Below are positions 11,432 through 24,308 of a stretch of 64,000 nt of DNA, piece after piece. Below the pieces are notes generated by a model, which had not been told where the DNA came from, made no database searches, and saw only the letters and a list, made by a program, of their open reading frames with translations. Position 1 is the first letter of the stretch. Every line of letters starts with the position of its first letter. The DNA is from Siphonodentalium dalli (Eukaryota; Mollusca; Scaphopoda; Gadilida; Siphonodentaliidae). Location of the stretch: NCBI GenBank assembly GCA_032622095.1, contig CP136066.1:103129319-103193318 (forward strand), read 5' to 3'. A program made the translations under genes and the position numbers.

Positions 11432-13129
11432 GTACATGCACATGCGTGTTTATCAACTTGATGTTGGACTCCAGATGGACAGCTTCATGCATTTCCATGA
11501 TTTTTTATGAAGTTGTTGCAGAAATATTTGGCCATCAACCACCCTTCCCCTTGAATGATATGCTAACTTTAAAACCGGAGTAAACATTTTTTTTATGCTG
11601 CAATATTATAGGAGCACATTGCTCTCCTCATTACTGGAAGTGTTACTCTGTTGCAGTATTTGTCAAACAATAGAAAATTCTTTTACAGAACTCAGTCTTT
11701 GTCAGTGACATTTTCAAACAGAAAATAGACATGTCCGGTCAAATTTAATACAATTAAAAAAATATTTAGTAATTCAGTGCAAGTAATCTGATAACTCTAT
11801 TTTATAATTTATTTCAATGAAGTCTGGGGCAAGAAATGCAATAAAACTGCCAACAATATATATAAGTCTGCGCATCTTTTGGCTTCTGTGATCTGTCATC
11901 ATTCTTCTTGGATTTGCAAATACATCGCCTTCACGCCAAAATATTTTAAACAATGATTTTCTCGAGCATGGTGACACCCATATTTTTGTTTACAAACTCA
12001 ATTTCCTGGTAGCCCAATTTTCCCGGAAATGGGATCTATAGGGTGAATATGACCATACCGGTACTCGGTCTTGTGGTTCTGGTGAAGAAGGCAATTGTTG
12101 ATAGACAGCCAGACAGACAAGGGGTGATGACTTTAGCTCAAATCACCGAAGATCTCAGGGGAGCTAAATATATTCACTATCCTCATGATTGAAAGATAGG
12201 ACCAAGGCTCAAAATAAGTGGCCGGTCACAGTAATTGTCTGATGAAAAATAGCTATGTCCAGTGCACTTCTGTATCTGTTGGACATTTTGTCCAATGCAA
12301 ATTTTTAAACAATCTGTATCTGTTTGGGCATGTCCAAGAAGCCACTACTAGCCAAATAGGACATTGAAAGTAAAAAAATAGTTCTTTTTGAATTTCAGAT
12401 CAATTCAGAGTGAATATAATTATGTCGTTTGTGAATTGCAGGTGTAATTATTAATCAGAGTAACGTTTTTGAACTTTTGATATAAAAAATAACATGGGTT
12501 TTTTCAGGTGGCGATTGATGGCACCATTTTGAAATGACAAACACCATCCATTTGATGGCTGTCATTTTGACATTCAAAATAATATATTTTGAGCCTTGGA
12601 TCAGACCTGGCATGGAAAGAGTTAAGTAAATCGACCAGTCTATACTCTGGAATATTCCCAGTACCAGATATGGATGAGCAGAGTTAATATCCTATAAATC
12701 AAATGTAATTTGCCAGGGAAAGCTATAGATTAAGTGGGGCCCCATAGTACCCATGACAAGATATCCCGTGATGATAATGACCTGCAATAACACAATACAA
12801 CATATTTGTTAATCTTGATGAAAACTTGTTTTATTCAAATGAAATGATAATTATGGCGAATATTACAAAATGAAAAATGGTTGTGCTGTATCTCAGTGGG
12901 TAGCAATAGATCAGCTCGCAGAAACTAATTTAACCCTCATTCTACCGTGGGGTGGAGTAATTACACACAGGAATGCCATTGTTGGAATCGACACAATAAT
13001 CAATGGTCCTGTAATGTGTCACTGCTTTTGCTTCTGGTTCAGTGCAGCTAAACTTGGGACTTATATTTCCAAACATATTTCAAATTTGGATCGGCATGGT
13101 TCCAGTTTTCATGGAAATCATTCTGCAGT
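11432..13129. other. No gene seen
   Basis: AT-rich unassigned DNA. A short inverted pair (ggcgattgatggcaccattttgaaatg / catttgatggctgtcattttgacattc) lies around 12510-12575. Confidence 0.4.
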
Positions 13130-13383
13130 TTAACCCTTTCTAAACTAAATACTCATTGACGAGTAGTTCCCATAGGAAATGTTCATATAACAAATTCAAC
13201 AAAAGACCATTATCTAAACATTTTCCATCAATAAATATGAACTCTTCAGCAATTGTATTATCTTTTCTTTGGGCTGTCGTCTGATCATATTTCCTTAACA
13301 TCCCTCCAAATGGATAATAGAACATTCCAACGTATAATTTTATAACTGATGGGAAAATCTATTTAGTGAAGAAAGGGGGTTAA
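13130..13383 (+). mobile_element. TTAA-C element copy 1
   Basis: TTAACCCTTTCTAAACTAAA at the left and GAAGAAAGGGGGTTAA at the right, 254 bp. Internal marks are gacgagtagttcccatagga, the inverted pair gttca-ata-aa, and aataatagaacattccaa. Non-autonomous with TTAA edges, piggyBac-like by inference. Confidence 0.8.
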
Positions 13384-14789
13384 GCTGCATGTGATTTCAC
13401 ATGTCCTGTTACCATTTGTTGTATTTGTGCATAGGAAATTAGATTTGTTTGGCCATACATGTACATGGACCAATAAACGTTCTCATGCATTCCAAAGTAC
13501 CTTAGATTTATTTATATGTAGAGTTGTGAACATCACTCTCCGATTAGGGGTACAGTAGTATTCTAGTGTCGACATTGCTTTTACGTCATTGCTTTTACGT
13601 CATCGGTATACCTTCTATTTATGGCAACAAACCAAAGGGTACATGTCATGAACCAAGTCCAACTGACAGATATAAAGCACTCTTAGCACAAGAACAGTGC
13701 ATGAATGATATTTATACAAAAAATTGTTAATTTCATAGTTTTAAACAATAAATTGTCTTCTTTTAGCGAAATCGTGCTGCAAATTTACCAGGTGGTCAGA
13801 ACTCGCACTGCAACTTTTTTGAAAAGTTGATTTTCTTTTTTAGACATCCACACTGATTATGGTAAACGACAATATATTTTTTATTACCATAATAAAATGT
13901 GATTTCCTATGCACAAATGACTCAGATGATCTTATTATACAGTTCCTGTATAGTTTATATGGTTACCATAACATGATTGAAGCCAAATAATATGTTTTTA
14001 GATATTTGGAATCTAGGTATAATGTTAGGCTCGTGACGCGAAACCCACTTAAACTCAGAATCGGGTAATTTTACCTGTGAGCTCTACCCCACACTCGTAC
14101 AGGTCAATACAATCCACTAAATGGCACAGCACTGGATGAGCACATAAACATGTAATAACAATCATATCTTCACATATAATCCTCAGTCAAGTTTCTATAC
14201 CTGACAGAGAACTTCAACTTGCAAAATATTGATGACGTAAGATTACAAAACACCACATAATCTAGCAATTTTTCATGTGACAGAACTGATTCAGAAATTG
14301 TTTTGTTTAAACAACTAATCTGCCTAAAAGTGACAAATGAGAGACCATTTCTTGAATTTATTAGTCTAAATTCCAAATATGTACCAGTATTCGGTAATAT
14401 GACTGTAAACTCTTTCGATAATTTACATTCTGGATTTTACAAGCATGAGCTGCTTTTAACATTTTAAGTATTAATTTTACAAATGTTAGTCTTTTAAATT
14501 TTTTTTATTGGTATTACAATTTTAATCACTTCAAAATATAATAATGCATATTTTACAAGTGGAAGTTCTCTATCATGGCATCATCCAACATAAACTTGTA
14601 TTTCAGTAAAGTAGATATTCATGCTGTCTTTATTCAATAATATTCCTCAATGAATTGTACAACAAAACAATGCGATTTGATTTGAGCTGTTTAAACTGTT
14701 CAATGAAACCAAGCATGTGATGATCAAAGTTGATATGCTTTCAATTTCCTATGCTAAAAAGTGGAGAGGATTAGCAATGTCACACAAAC
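13384..14789. other. No gene seen
   Basis: Unassigned. cctatgcacaaatga at about 13905 is inverted at about 13423 (tttgtgcatagg), a possible weak inverted repeat spanning about 490 bp. A direct doubling of cattgcttttacgtcat occurs at 13573-13602. Confidence 0.4.
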
Positions 14790-14954
14790 TACAGTAATGC
14801 CCTAAATAATTGACTCCTTAACCACAGCAGAATTATGGGTAACTTTTCAGGATTTAGTCAGAATATGGCTTGTTGCCATATTTCCGACTAAATCCTGAAA
14901 AGTTACCAATAATTCTGCTGTGGTTAAGGAGTCGATTATTTAGGAAATTACTGT
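14790..14954. mobile_element. PAL-A copy 3 (165 bp)
   Basis: TA-CAGTAATGCCCTAAATAAT left edge; the right edge has decayed to AAATTACTG. Arms are shortened around the loop. Confidence 0.88.
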
Positions 14955-16410
14955 CCAGTTCATCATTATCATCAACAAGTGCATTGACTCTTAATCCCCA
15001 CTATATATGAGTTACATATTAAATTGGCATAATCAACCACTGAATCAACAGAAATTATTTTATTTCATTCGTTTAAATAGCAATTTGAGTTGGACCATTT
15101 CAGTTTTCGAATACTATGGATTGAAGTGCATCTTCTTGTTTCTTGTAATGTACAAATTTACTTTATTGAAAGTGACTGCGCCCCTGATTATTTACATCAT
15201 GCTGAGAAATAAATTTCCTGCAGGCAAGATTCTCATTGCATTAATAATTATTTAATGATATCACTAGTTATTATTCATCAGGACCAAATTCTGCTTGGAA
15301 TATATGTAGTCATCCAGGATACATATGGCACAATTTTTCCTGATTTTTTTTACAATTTTTAATAGGATTCAGGTCTAAAAATCATGCTAATTTATTTAAT
15401 GTTGACATATCCTTATTTGCACTTTAGTATTTCGCAAAATTAGAAAAAAAACGAATATTAAATTCACTCATTTCTTTCTGAAGTAAATGTCGCACTGGTT
15501 GCCTGCTATAGTACCTTCCTGCATGTCTTACGGTAGTTACGAATATCACAATTGATTGCTTGTCCTGGTTTAAATGGACATTGCTCGTCTTATATTATGT
15601 ATACTAGTATGTAATTTTGGAGGAATATTTTTGACTGAACGCATCGATAAAATGCTGAAAACATTCTTACTTATAATTTGCTATGCGATCTTCATGCATG
15701 CAAACAAATGACAGGAAGAAAAAACGACCCCTCTTTTTGTGTCTGAAGAGGTAATTTATAAAATTTGAAGAATTTCCGAGGTATATCTATAGCCTACATA
15801 AAAGTATTTCACATATTTATTGACTTACTTTGAGACCCAGCAGGAATGTGACAAACCGAACATTACTAATTATAATTTGAAGCCCACCCCCCCACAAGCC
15901 TTTAATCTTGAACTATATATAGAAGATATAATTTTCTGATGAAACAGTTTGTGTTTTTACATCGCTAATCCCCTCTATTCATCATAGGTGATCAATGATT
16001 TTCTCCCATGAAACGAGAGAAAAAATCTATTAAAGATTTATTATAAGAAAAAATCAGTATTATCGTCACAATCTATACAAGATAATAAATGAATAACAAG
16101 ACAGACATGTATGCATGCACACGTATACTCAGAAAAAAGGGCCTCACACTGTCCATATATAAAAACTGAAACCATAAACAGATCCTACCCGTTCAGGCAT
16201 CAAGAGATATTATGTAACAATTAGATAATTTATTGACCATGGATTTGATATATTGGAATCAGTCAGTTTTCACAATTTTTATAATCTTGAATGACTGTTG
16301 TTGAAGCCCAAATCTCATTTAACACATATTGTTTTTCTCAAGTTTTATATCATATGAACATTATCAGTTTTGTGTTGTCTCATCTATAAAGTATCCTAGG
16401 AAACCGCAGA
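14955..16410. other. No gene seen
   Basis: AT-rich unassigned DNA. An 82-codon hydrophobic plus frame at 15007-15255 has no recognisable family and no splice or promoter context. Confidence 0.4.
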
Positions 16411-16526
16411 GCTTTTTAGGCTGTTTGTTGAACTTAAAATATGAACATCCCTGCAAATGAATGGGAATCAAAGATGTTTCTCTCGCTGCTGTCTGCTTAT
16501 ACTATCTAAACATCCCATAGTCATAA
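16411..16526 (+). mobile_element. TTAA-C fragment
   Basis: Diverged interior pieces (tttgttgaacttaaaatatgaacatccctgcaaatgaat and ctgctgtctgcttat) without intact ends, lying directly against an HP-B copy. Confidence 0.45.
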
Positions 16527-16678
16527 ATGAAGGATCCTGAACTTTTGCGAAAACCCTGTGCCAGTTCATTCTCTTACATATGCGAGGCTCCATATGGGAG
16601 GCTCACATAAATAAGAGAATGCACTGTCACAGGATCATTAATGCTGCACAAGTACAGCTCCCATCATGAAAGGATTAA
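16527..16678 (+). mobile_element. HP-B copy 1, single-hairpin form
   Basis: ctgaacttttgcgaaaaccc, then one hairpin (cattctcttacatatgcgag / ctcacataaataagagaatg), then tgctgcacaagtacagctcc and AAAGGATTAA. The second hairpin present in other copies is missing. Confidence 0.8.
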
Positions 16679-17333
16679 TTAACACTCTCTATTATCAGTC
16701 TAACAGAATCTGCCTCTTTCTGTGCATTGAATTGGGATGTCTATTGCTGGTTGATGAATTATAACTGTTAGTGGTATTACCAAACCAGTTCTCTGACCTG
16801 ACTATAATCATTTTTATATATGGACAGCTGTTGGCATTTGGCATTGATGAGATAACTCAGCAGTAAGATTTCAACGTTAGAACATAAAGCATTGTTGGGA
16901 GATGGTTATCAGACTTATTACAAAGTGATGCCCAATTCATATTTACCCACACCACAATACAAAATCGATATGTAAATTGACATACATGTAGGTCATCTGA
17001 ACCTCCAAATTAAGTGTATGCAATTTGGATGGAAGCATATTAAAACATACATAGGCTAAATATTTCTGAGTAAATATTTCTGACTGAGTTCATTGATATA
17101 GCGTTGAAAAATGTACTTTCTTTTATGTTTGCTGTGAGATCTTCATGCAGATATAACTGGAGAAAAAAGGGCACTTTTTTGTCTCAGGAAGTGGTAATAT
17201 CTATGACTTTAATTAAAGTCATAAGGAGGCAAATAATGTTGTATAAAAGAATTTCACATATTTATGGACCTATTTTGATTCTCGTAACTGAAAAGTAATG
17301 TGACAAAAGTGATAATTAACCCTTTCTATACTA

Positions 17334-17670
17334 TTAAAGATGCACAATCCGAATTAAAGCTCCTAAATTACTATTCCTTTGGCTTCATGGGTTATCAAAT
17401 AGCAATTTTTGAAATCTGTTATTTTTCACCACCTGGAATATTTGGCAGCCTGGCAAATATTTGACGAATGTCGACCGACATACTCTCGATACCAAATTGC
17501 ATTGAACAAAATGTTTATATACAACACTTTTTGGGCAATTTTATTCTATAGTTGACAGTGGTTCGCATTATTTTTTGTCAATTAATCGATTCTGATAACT
17601 GAAGAGGCATTTCAAGAAATGTTGAAATCTGATGATATGGAGACCATAAAATCAGATTGTGTATATTTAA
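17334..17670 (+). mobile_element. TTAA-F copy 4
   Basis: TTAAAGATGCACAATCCGAA to AATCAGATTGTGTATATTTAA. It shares its right TTAA with the adjoining HP-B copy. Confidence 0.7.
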
Positions 17671-18056
17671 CCCTTTACCCAACAAACCGGCCAAATAAAG
17701 CTTCAACAGCCTAAAATATCTTCGGTCTGTCTCAATAGAACCATACAAATATGGATATCATTGGAACCGGCTCCTTGACCACATTGTGATAGTTACAGTT
17801 ATGCCCTGTGCCAATGCATTCTCTTATATATGCGAGTCGACCATAGGTCGCCTCGCATATATAAGAGAATGCATTGGCCTAAACAAAATCTTTTTTTAAC
17901 ACTTTTTACCATTTTTTCTTACATTCTTTAACAATTTTATAATTTGTAATGTGTTAAGCCAATGCATTCTCTTATATATGCGAGGCGACCTATGGTCGAC
18001 TCGCATATATAAGAGAATGCATTGGCACAGGGCCCTTCTGTTGGGTAAAGGGTTAA
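17667..18056 (+). mobile_element. HP-B long variant, copy V1
   Basis: TTAACCCTTTACCCAACAAA to TTGGGTAAAGGGTTAA. Two hairpins, each gccaatgcattctcttatat with its inverse, are separated by a T-rich spacer. A unique left part carries ggccaaataaagcttcaaca and tgtctcaatagaaccataca. Nearly identical, inverted, to 22617-23016. Confidence 0.88.
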
Positions 18057-18162
18057 AGTTCTCATTGATGAGTGATTCCCTTAGGAAATGATCAGATAAA
18101 GAGTTCAACAAACAACCAAATCTGAACATAATTTTTCTTTTCCTCCAATAAATAGAACTGCT

Positions 18163-18279
18163 TTAACCCTTTCAGTGCCAAGTCTGATTTTTGTATCAAC
18201 CCATATTTCAATAAATTTGAAAAATGATCAAGGGAATATGGGTTGATACAAAAATCGGACTTGGCACTGAAAGGGTTAA
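18163..18279. mobile_element. PAL-D copy 1
   Basis: TTAACCCTTTCAGTGCCAAG and its perfect inverse CTTGGCACTGAAAGGGTTAA. Arms continue tctgatttttgtatcaaccc with few mismatches; 117 bp. Confidence 0.88.
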
Positions 18280-18402
18280 GGTACTTATCTGTTGTTTGCT
18301 ATTTCCCCCCAAAAACCTCTCCAGATGAATAATAGACCATTCCAATATACACTTCTATAACTGATGGAAGAATCCATTTACCGGTAGTACAGAAAGGGTT
18401 AA

Positions 18403-19342
18403 CATGTATAATTTGAGACACCAAACTGATACAGGCCTTTTAATAATTATAAATAACATGTAAACACATTACATGTACATGTACTAGGATACTAGCTTGG
18501 AGCATATTCATTATTGCCTAGTTTTCATCAGCTGTGTAGTCAGTCATAAGGGTATATATGCATTAATGGTTACCAGTATTTCTTTATGGTATAAATTTTA
18601 CAGCACGTATATTATTTTTGTACGAATGTACTAAACAACTCTTTACAGAAGATGCAAGACAAAACGAAAACTTGAAATTACAGGTATATGGGACCAAATT
18701 AGAAACTTAATAATTTTGTTCATTACTTCAATATGGAAGCATATTAGCTTTGAAAGAAGAAGGAAAGAAAAGAATTAAACTATCTCCCAACAATAGAAAG
18801 TTGGCAAAAACAAACTTCCAAACACAGCTCTTGGAAAATCAGTTGAAGACAAATATTTCAACTTTTATTTACTTCGATGAAAATGTAAAACAAGAAAGTA
18901 GTAATGTCAAATAAATAACATCACTAGATGGTATAGTTATCCGATAATACAATGAGCTGGCTTGTACCGAAGCGCTTTAGTGCAGCTCATGTGGTTAGAA
19001 TGTCTCAGATTGGTTAAAATTGGTATACACATTTAAGAAAAGCTTTCGGATGGCAAAGTGTCAAGTCAGCAGACCGTTGGCTATGTGACTAGAGAGCACT
19101 TTTTTTTACAAGGGTCCTGCAGGTAAAATCGATGAAACTCATATTAAACTCATTTAATGCAATATTTTGAACATTTTCAAGATTTGTTCAAGGCCCACTA
19201 TTTAAAAAATCAAGGCCATTTCTGGGCATTTTTTAGTTATTCAATTATGTGAATAAATTGAGGCCATCCAATGTTCCTTCAACAATTCAAGCTCTTTCCA
19301 GACCTTAAATGGTCATTTGTTGGATTCAAAGTTATCCAGGCT
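18403..19342. other. No gene seen
   Basis: Unassigned AT-rich DNA with tacatgtacatgtac near 18470. No exon signals. Confidence 0.4.
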
Positions 19343-19594
19343 TTTATCCCTTTCATGAGTGGAGCTTCCTGAAATTTTGTGAAAACCCTGTGCCAATGAT
19401 TCTCTTATATATGCGAGTCGCACATAGGGTGCCTTGCATATATATTAAGAGAATGCATTGGCCTAACAATATTTTACTTGATATTATAAGCCAGTGCTTT
19501 CTCTTAAATATGCGAGACTCGCATATAAAAGAGAGTGCACTGGCACAGGGCCTTTAATGCTGTGCCAGTGCAGTTCCCGTCATGAAAGGGTTAA
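19343..19594 (+). mobile_element. HP-B copy 2
   Basis: CCCTTTCATGAGTGGAGCTT to CATGAAAGGGTTAA with both hairpins; the second hairpin loop is shortened (atgcgagactcgcat). Confidence 0.85.
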
Positions 19595-20732
19595 GGCCCA
19601 GTGGGAACTCTGGAATTTAAAGAAAGCCAAAAATCTATGGGTGAAATAACAAGATTTGTGAAAAAGCCAAAAATGTGGAGTAAATTTATTGAGAAAAAGA
19701 AAGATCTATATGAAAATATAGATATATAGAATTTCATTGAGCCATCCAGGCAATCTATCAAATTGATTGATGAGGTACAAAGTAAGTCTGTAAATATGTT
19801 AGTAAAATTTATTTTTACCGTAATAAGTTTTCAATGATGCAAAACACCAACACTAACCAATTTAAGACGTTTAAACCATGCCTACCGCTCTTAGTTTCAA
19901 ACTGATCAAATCCATAAGCATAGGAAACTGTTTCTTGATTAATCATTCCAGTATAAGAAAAATATATTGAAATGTCACCAATGCACAACTTGGATACTGA
20001 ATGGACAGAATTGCTTGTGACAAGTCTTGACCAAATGATTTCAAAGTTGATTTCTGTATTTATTTAACACCCTTGTTTGATAAGCTCAATATCTGTTGAT
20101 AAATTACATAAAACTCAATTGACAAGCTGTAATTTCTTTTGTACGCAACACATACATGGCAGCTTATGTAATATGTTTTTTATTCTTGACTTAAGAAATA
20201 AAGCCGAGAAATAGTCATGGCTTTAATATAGATATCATTTTTGTGAGAAAAAGATATTTCTCCAGCAATGAAAATTAAGTTGAATACATGTGCATCAAGA
20301 TAACAGGTGTAGAATCATTATTGCTTGGGTCAGAATCATTTATCAAACTACAGTTCCTCTCTGAAGAGACACAATGTTTTTTCTCACTGAGAATTTACTG
20401 TTATTCAGGCATATAATAACCGAATTCAGACAAACATAAAATATCTCTCCACAGGGACGCAATGACAGGGGTCGGGATGTATCTTACCCTGCAATCACAA
20501 AAAATCTTAATGGTATCAGTTAGAAATATGTCTAAATTAAAGTTGCAAATTTCATGTTATATTAAGGATACACCAATAATTCTGCGTTAATGAAATCATA
20601 ACTTCAATGAAGGTTAGCTTTATTTTTTAAACATAAATTTTTGTAGATGACGAGTTATACATTCAGTATTGAATGCTTTATCTGAAAATCCCAACATGGA
20701 CTCCAATTGTGTCTTTCTTTCGTGTCAACAAC
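19595..20732. other. No gene seen
   Basis: Unassigned AT-rich DNA. Confidence 0.35.
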
Positions 20733-20812
20733 CCTACAAATAGAAATTGACCATTCCAATGTATATCTTTATAACGGAGAGGGAACATCCATTCGGCAAT
20801 CGAAGGCTTAAC
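20733..20812 (+). mobile_element. TTAA-C right-end fragment
   Basis: gaccattccaatgtatatct, ttataacggagaggg, ...GGCTTAA. It shares the TTAA with the next copy, so two TTAA-C pieces abut in opposite orientation. Confidence 0.6.
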
Positions 20813-21083
20813 CCTATCTTTACTGTATGGATTCTCCCATCAGTTATAAAAGTGTACATTGGAATGGTCTATTTTTCATCTGGAGGGATGTTCAGGAAAT
20901 ATAAGCCAACGACAGACAAGCGAATAGATAATACGAGTGCAGAAGGATTCCTATTCATTGGTGGGAAATGTTCAGATAATAAGTTCAACAAACGGCCATT
21001 TGGCTGTATGTTGAACTTTTTTTTATCTGAACATTTCTTAAGGGTACTACTCGTCAATGAACAGTTTATAAAGAAAGGGTTAA
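20809..21083 (-). mobile_element. TTAA-C copy 3
   Basis: TTAACCCTATCTTTACTGTA to AAAGAAAGGGTTAA in minus orientation. The central inverted pair gttcagataataagttcaac / gttgaac-ttatctgaac is well preserved. Frames on both strands are shadows. Confidence 0.82.
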
Positions 21084-21159
21084 ACGCCCTGTAATCACGA
21101 CCCTGAGCACTCTTCACACAACATTCATTTCAATAGTAAGTTGCTACCAGAATCAAGAC

Positions 21160-21603
21160 TGAGTTTAGTGTGCCTGTCATTTGCAGAATGAGGTCCCCAG
21201 AGAGTGAATTTAGTGACGCTATCCCGCATAGTGGGCTAGCATCACTAAATTCACCTTCTGGGGACCTCATTCTGCTTTGGCCTCATCTCTGGAAAGTTTC
21301 TTTATTATCAAATTTCTATAGAAACTTCTTCACATAGATACTATTACTTTTTTAGTTTAGTTTCTCTATATTCCCAAATTGGCAGATGACACATTGCATA
21401 ATCGAGGTTCCCAATGGGTGTACATCGCAATATTCCCCATTTGGGAACCTCAATCTGAGTCTATGTCTCCCATAGCAGACAAGGCCATGCAGAATGAGGT
21501 CCCCAGAGGGTGAATTCAGTGATGCTAGCCTGTATGTGGGATAGCGTCACTAAATTCACCCTCTGGGGACCCCATTCTGCAAATGACAGACACACTAAAC
21601 TCA
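21160..21603. mobile_element. TRI-G copy 1
   Basis: GAGTTTAGTGTGCCTGTCAT and inverse ends. Three hairpins: a left gaggtccccagag / ctctggggacctc type, a central gaggttcccaatggg / cccatttgggaacctc, and a right one like the left. 444 bp. Confidence 0.85.
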
Positions 21604-22013
21604 GGTTTGATCAGAATGATTAGGCCATTAAAATATATACTTCAGTTTTCAGGCAAGTATTACCCATTATTATGAAGGTGGGAGGCTATTCATTTTTCAT
21701 CGAGTCAAAAATAAATGGAATCGATGAATTATCTGGTTGTATGATAAAAAGCGATAATATGTATGAGTAGGTTTCTCATCAGGAATAACCAGTGTATATA
21801 TAACTAATGGGCATGCAAATAATGAGAAGAGTAGAAGTCCAAAAACATAATTTAACAGCATTATAATTAATGTCGTTGCAATAATTTTGCTGTTTAAAAT
21901 TTATGTATGCAGGTCGATATAAATAATACTGACAATGCATGACAACCGTAGCTATTTTTTAATGGCCTCATGCTGATCATTGTAATTGTTTAATAATTCC
22001 AGAAAGAACAATT
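21604..22013. other. No gene seen
   Basis: Unassigned AT-rich DNA. Confidence 0.35.
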
Positions 22014-22312
22014 ATTAACCCTTTCTATACTCAATGACGAGTAGTTACCACTTAGGAAATTTTCAGATAATAAGTTCAACAAATGTTATCCCTTATGAAA
22101 TGTTCAGATAGTAAGTTCAACAGATATCAAGCTATTAGGTTGTTGAACTTATTATCTGGATATTTCCATCCAATAAATAAGACTCCTTTTGCACTTGTAT
22201 TGTCTGTCGTCTGGTTATTTGTTCTGAAAACCCCTCCAGATCAATTATAGACCATTCCAATACATACTGTTATGACTCGTTGTGAGAATCCATTTAGTAT
22301 AGACAGGGTTAA
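22014..22312 (+). mobile_element. TTAA-C copy 4
   Basis: TTAACCCTTTCTATACTCAA to TAGACAGGGTTAA. A local duplication (aggaaat-ttcagataataagttcaaca) at 22055 and 22097 lengthens it. Confidence 0.85.
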
Positions 22313-22616
22313 AATCATTACACTGAACTTTATAAGTTCACTGAAACTGTATGAAATGATATAATTCAGTTAAAAAGTGTCCTACATAAGATGGTTATAT
22401 ACAGGTGATTTGAAGATACTAAGTTGAATTTAGAGTTAACCGAATCATAAATATATTGAGTATTTTTCAGATATTATGACATGAAGGTTTGAAAGAAAAC
22501 TTTTTGCCAATTTGCGTGTCGTTTCTTTGGAGAAATTTATTCAACTGATACATTAAATAATTAAGTTAAATTATGGAGTTTGAGAGAAATATTATAAAAA
22601 CACAAACTTCTCTCTA

Positions 22617-23016
22617 TTAACCCTTTACCCAACAGAAGGGCCCTGTGCCAATGCATTCTCTTATATATGCGAGTCGACCATAGGTCACCTCGCATATATA
22701 AGAGAATGCATTGGCTTAACACATTAAAAATTATAAAATTGTTAAAGAATGTAAGAAAAAAATGGTAAAAAGTGTTAAAAAAAGATATTTTTAGGCCAAT
22801 GCATTCTCTTATATATGCGAGGCGACCTATGGTCGACTCGCATATATAAGAGAATGCATTGGCACAGGGCATAACTGTAACTATCACAATGTGGTCAAGG
22901 AGCCGGTTCCAATGATATCCATATTTGTATGGTTCTATTGAGACAGACCGAAGATATTTTAGGCTGTTGAAGCTTTATTTGGCCGGTTTTGGCCGGTTTG
23001 TTGGGTAAAGGGTTAA
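22617..23016 (-). mobile_element. HP-B long variant, copy V2
   Basis: Inverted near-twin of 17667-18056, TTAA to TTAA. The main difference is a 10-bp doubling (ggccggtttt ggccggtttg) near the right end. Confidence 0.88.
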
Positions 23017-24308
23017 GAAAAGAATTTGAATGCAACTTTGGGTTCTTTTCTCATGATAAATCAATAACGTCTGTTCTCACTAAACATGAAAACAGTTTTA
23101 ACAAATCAACAACTGTTCATTAAACAAAGAATATACATAAACAAACAAGACTAGAAGGTTTAAAAACCCTACATAACCAGGTCTGATTAACTAGCCCTGC
23201 TAATGACTCACCAACATCACATTGTTTATAACAAGACCAGCTAGCCAGACTTGATAACATACTCTGTCTTCATATATACCAAAGACTAAAATAAATAGTT
23301 AAAGATTGACTAGAATTTTGATGTTGCAGAGAATTAACTGAATGATAAATAGTTTGGTACTGAATGAATCTTAAAATTAATATGAACACATAAAAAATAG
23401 TGAGTCTACTCCCTCCAATATTGGGCCGTTTATATATATATATGCAATCAATGTTGTTTTTCGATGGATCTATGAGCATATAGAAGTGTCAGTGGATAAA
23501 AAACATACTTTATTCCACTGAAATATGAATTCTTTGCCTTCACTTTTTCCCAAACATGATTTGGTATGGTGGCAGTATGATAATTATACATTGTCTGGAC
23601 GCTTTTCCGAAAATTAGGCAAATAAAATATTTTGAGTGTACAGTCGAGCATTACATTGACACGGCCAATATGTAATGATAAAAGTATAGTTAAGTCTTCG
23701 TAAGGAACAGACATGCAATATCGTCTAACTTTGAGTTTTCGAGTTTATCTTTTCACTCTTATTCCACCGGAATTATTGTTCCATGCCATCTGTGCAGTAA
23801 TGAGCGGCGAAGGTTAGACGGGCCCATTTTTCTTGAAGTATCAATATGTGAGGTACCTCATCTGCTGCAACTTCTATACAGTGATAGATCAGGTCATGCG
23901 CTATCCTCTCAACCAGTCAAATGCTTGTATTTAAGTGAAATCTGTTATATCAAGATACTAGTATATGAAACTAACCACATGTCAAGAGAGTTTAATTATT
24001 TTTTAATATTTATATCTGAACTTGGCACTGAAGAATATGCTTTCTATCTGATAATTTGCCATGCAATCCTCATGCAAAAACAACTGAAGTGAAAAACAGT
24101 TCCTTTTTGTGTATCCAACTACGACTTCAAAAAGTCTTTCTGATGGTATAAAAGTAAATCATGAGCTGGAGACACACCCAATATTTCAGGATAAACTCAC
24201 TTTTTTGTGCTGCTCAAGTTTGATCCCTTTACAAAAATGGGAAAATGGAATAAAATTGTATAAATTTTGGTCATCAAAATTAAAAACAATTGATATATTG
24301 CACTTAAA
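23017..24308. other. No gene seen
   Basis: Unassigned. A minus-strand frame at 23500-23640 has a weak acceptor and possible donor but no family match, so it is not called. Confidence 0.35.

Larger units (their letters stand above)
17316..18402 (+). mobile_element. TTAA-C copy 2, host of three nested elements
   Basis: Outer edges are TTAACCCTTTCTATACT (17316) and AGAAAGGGTTAA (18402). The interior continues in order after removing TTAA-F copy 4 (17334-17670), HP-B variant copy (17667-18056) and PAL-D copy 1 (18163-18279). Confidence 0.8.

Noticed and set aside
23448-23714. Minus-strand segment with possible exon (IPNHVWEKVKAKN)
   Set aside because: Acceptor is poor and nothing joins it in phase.
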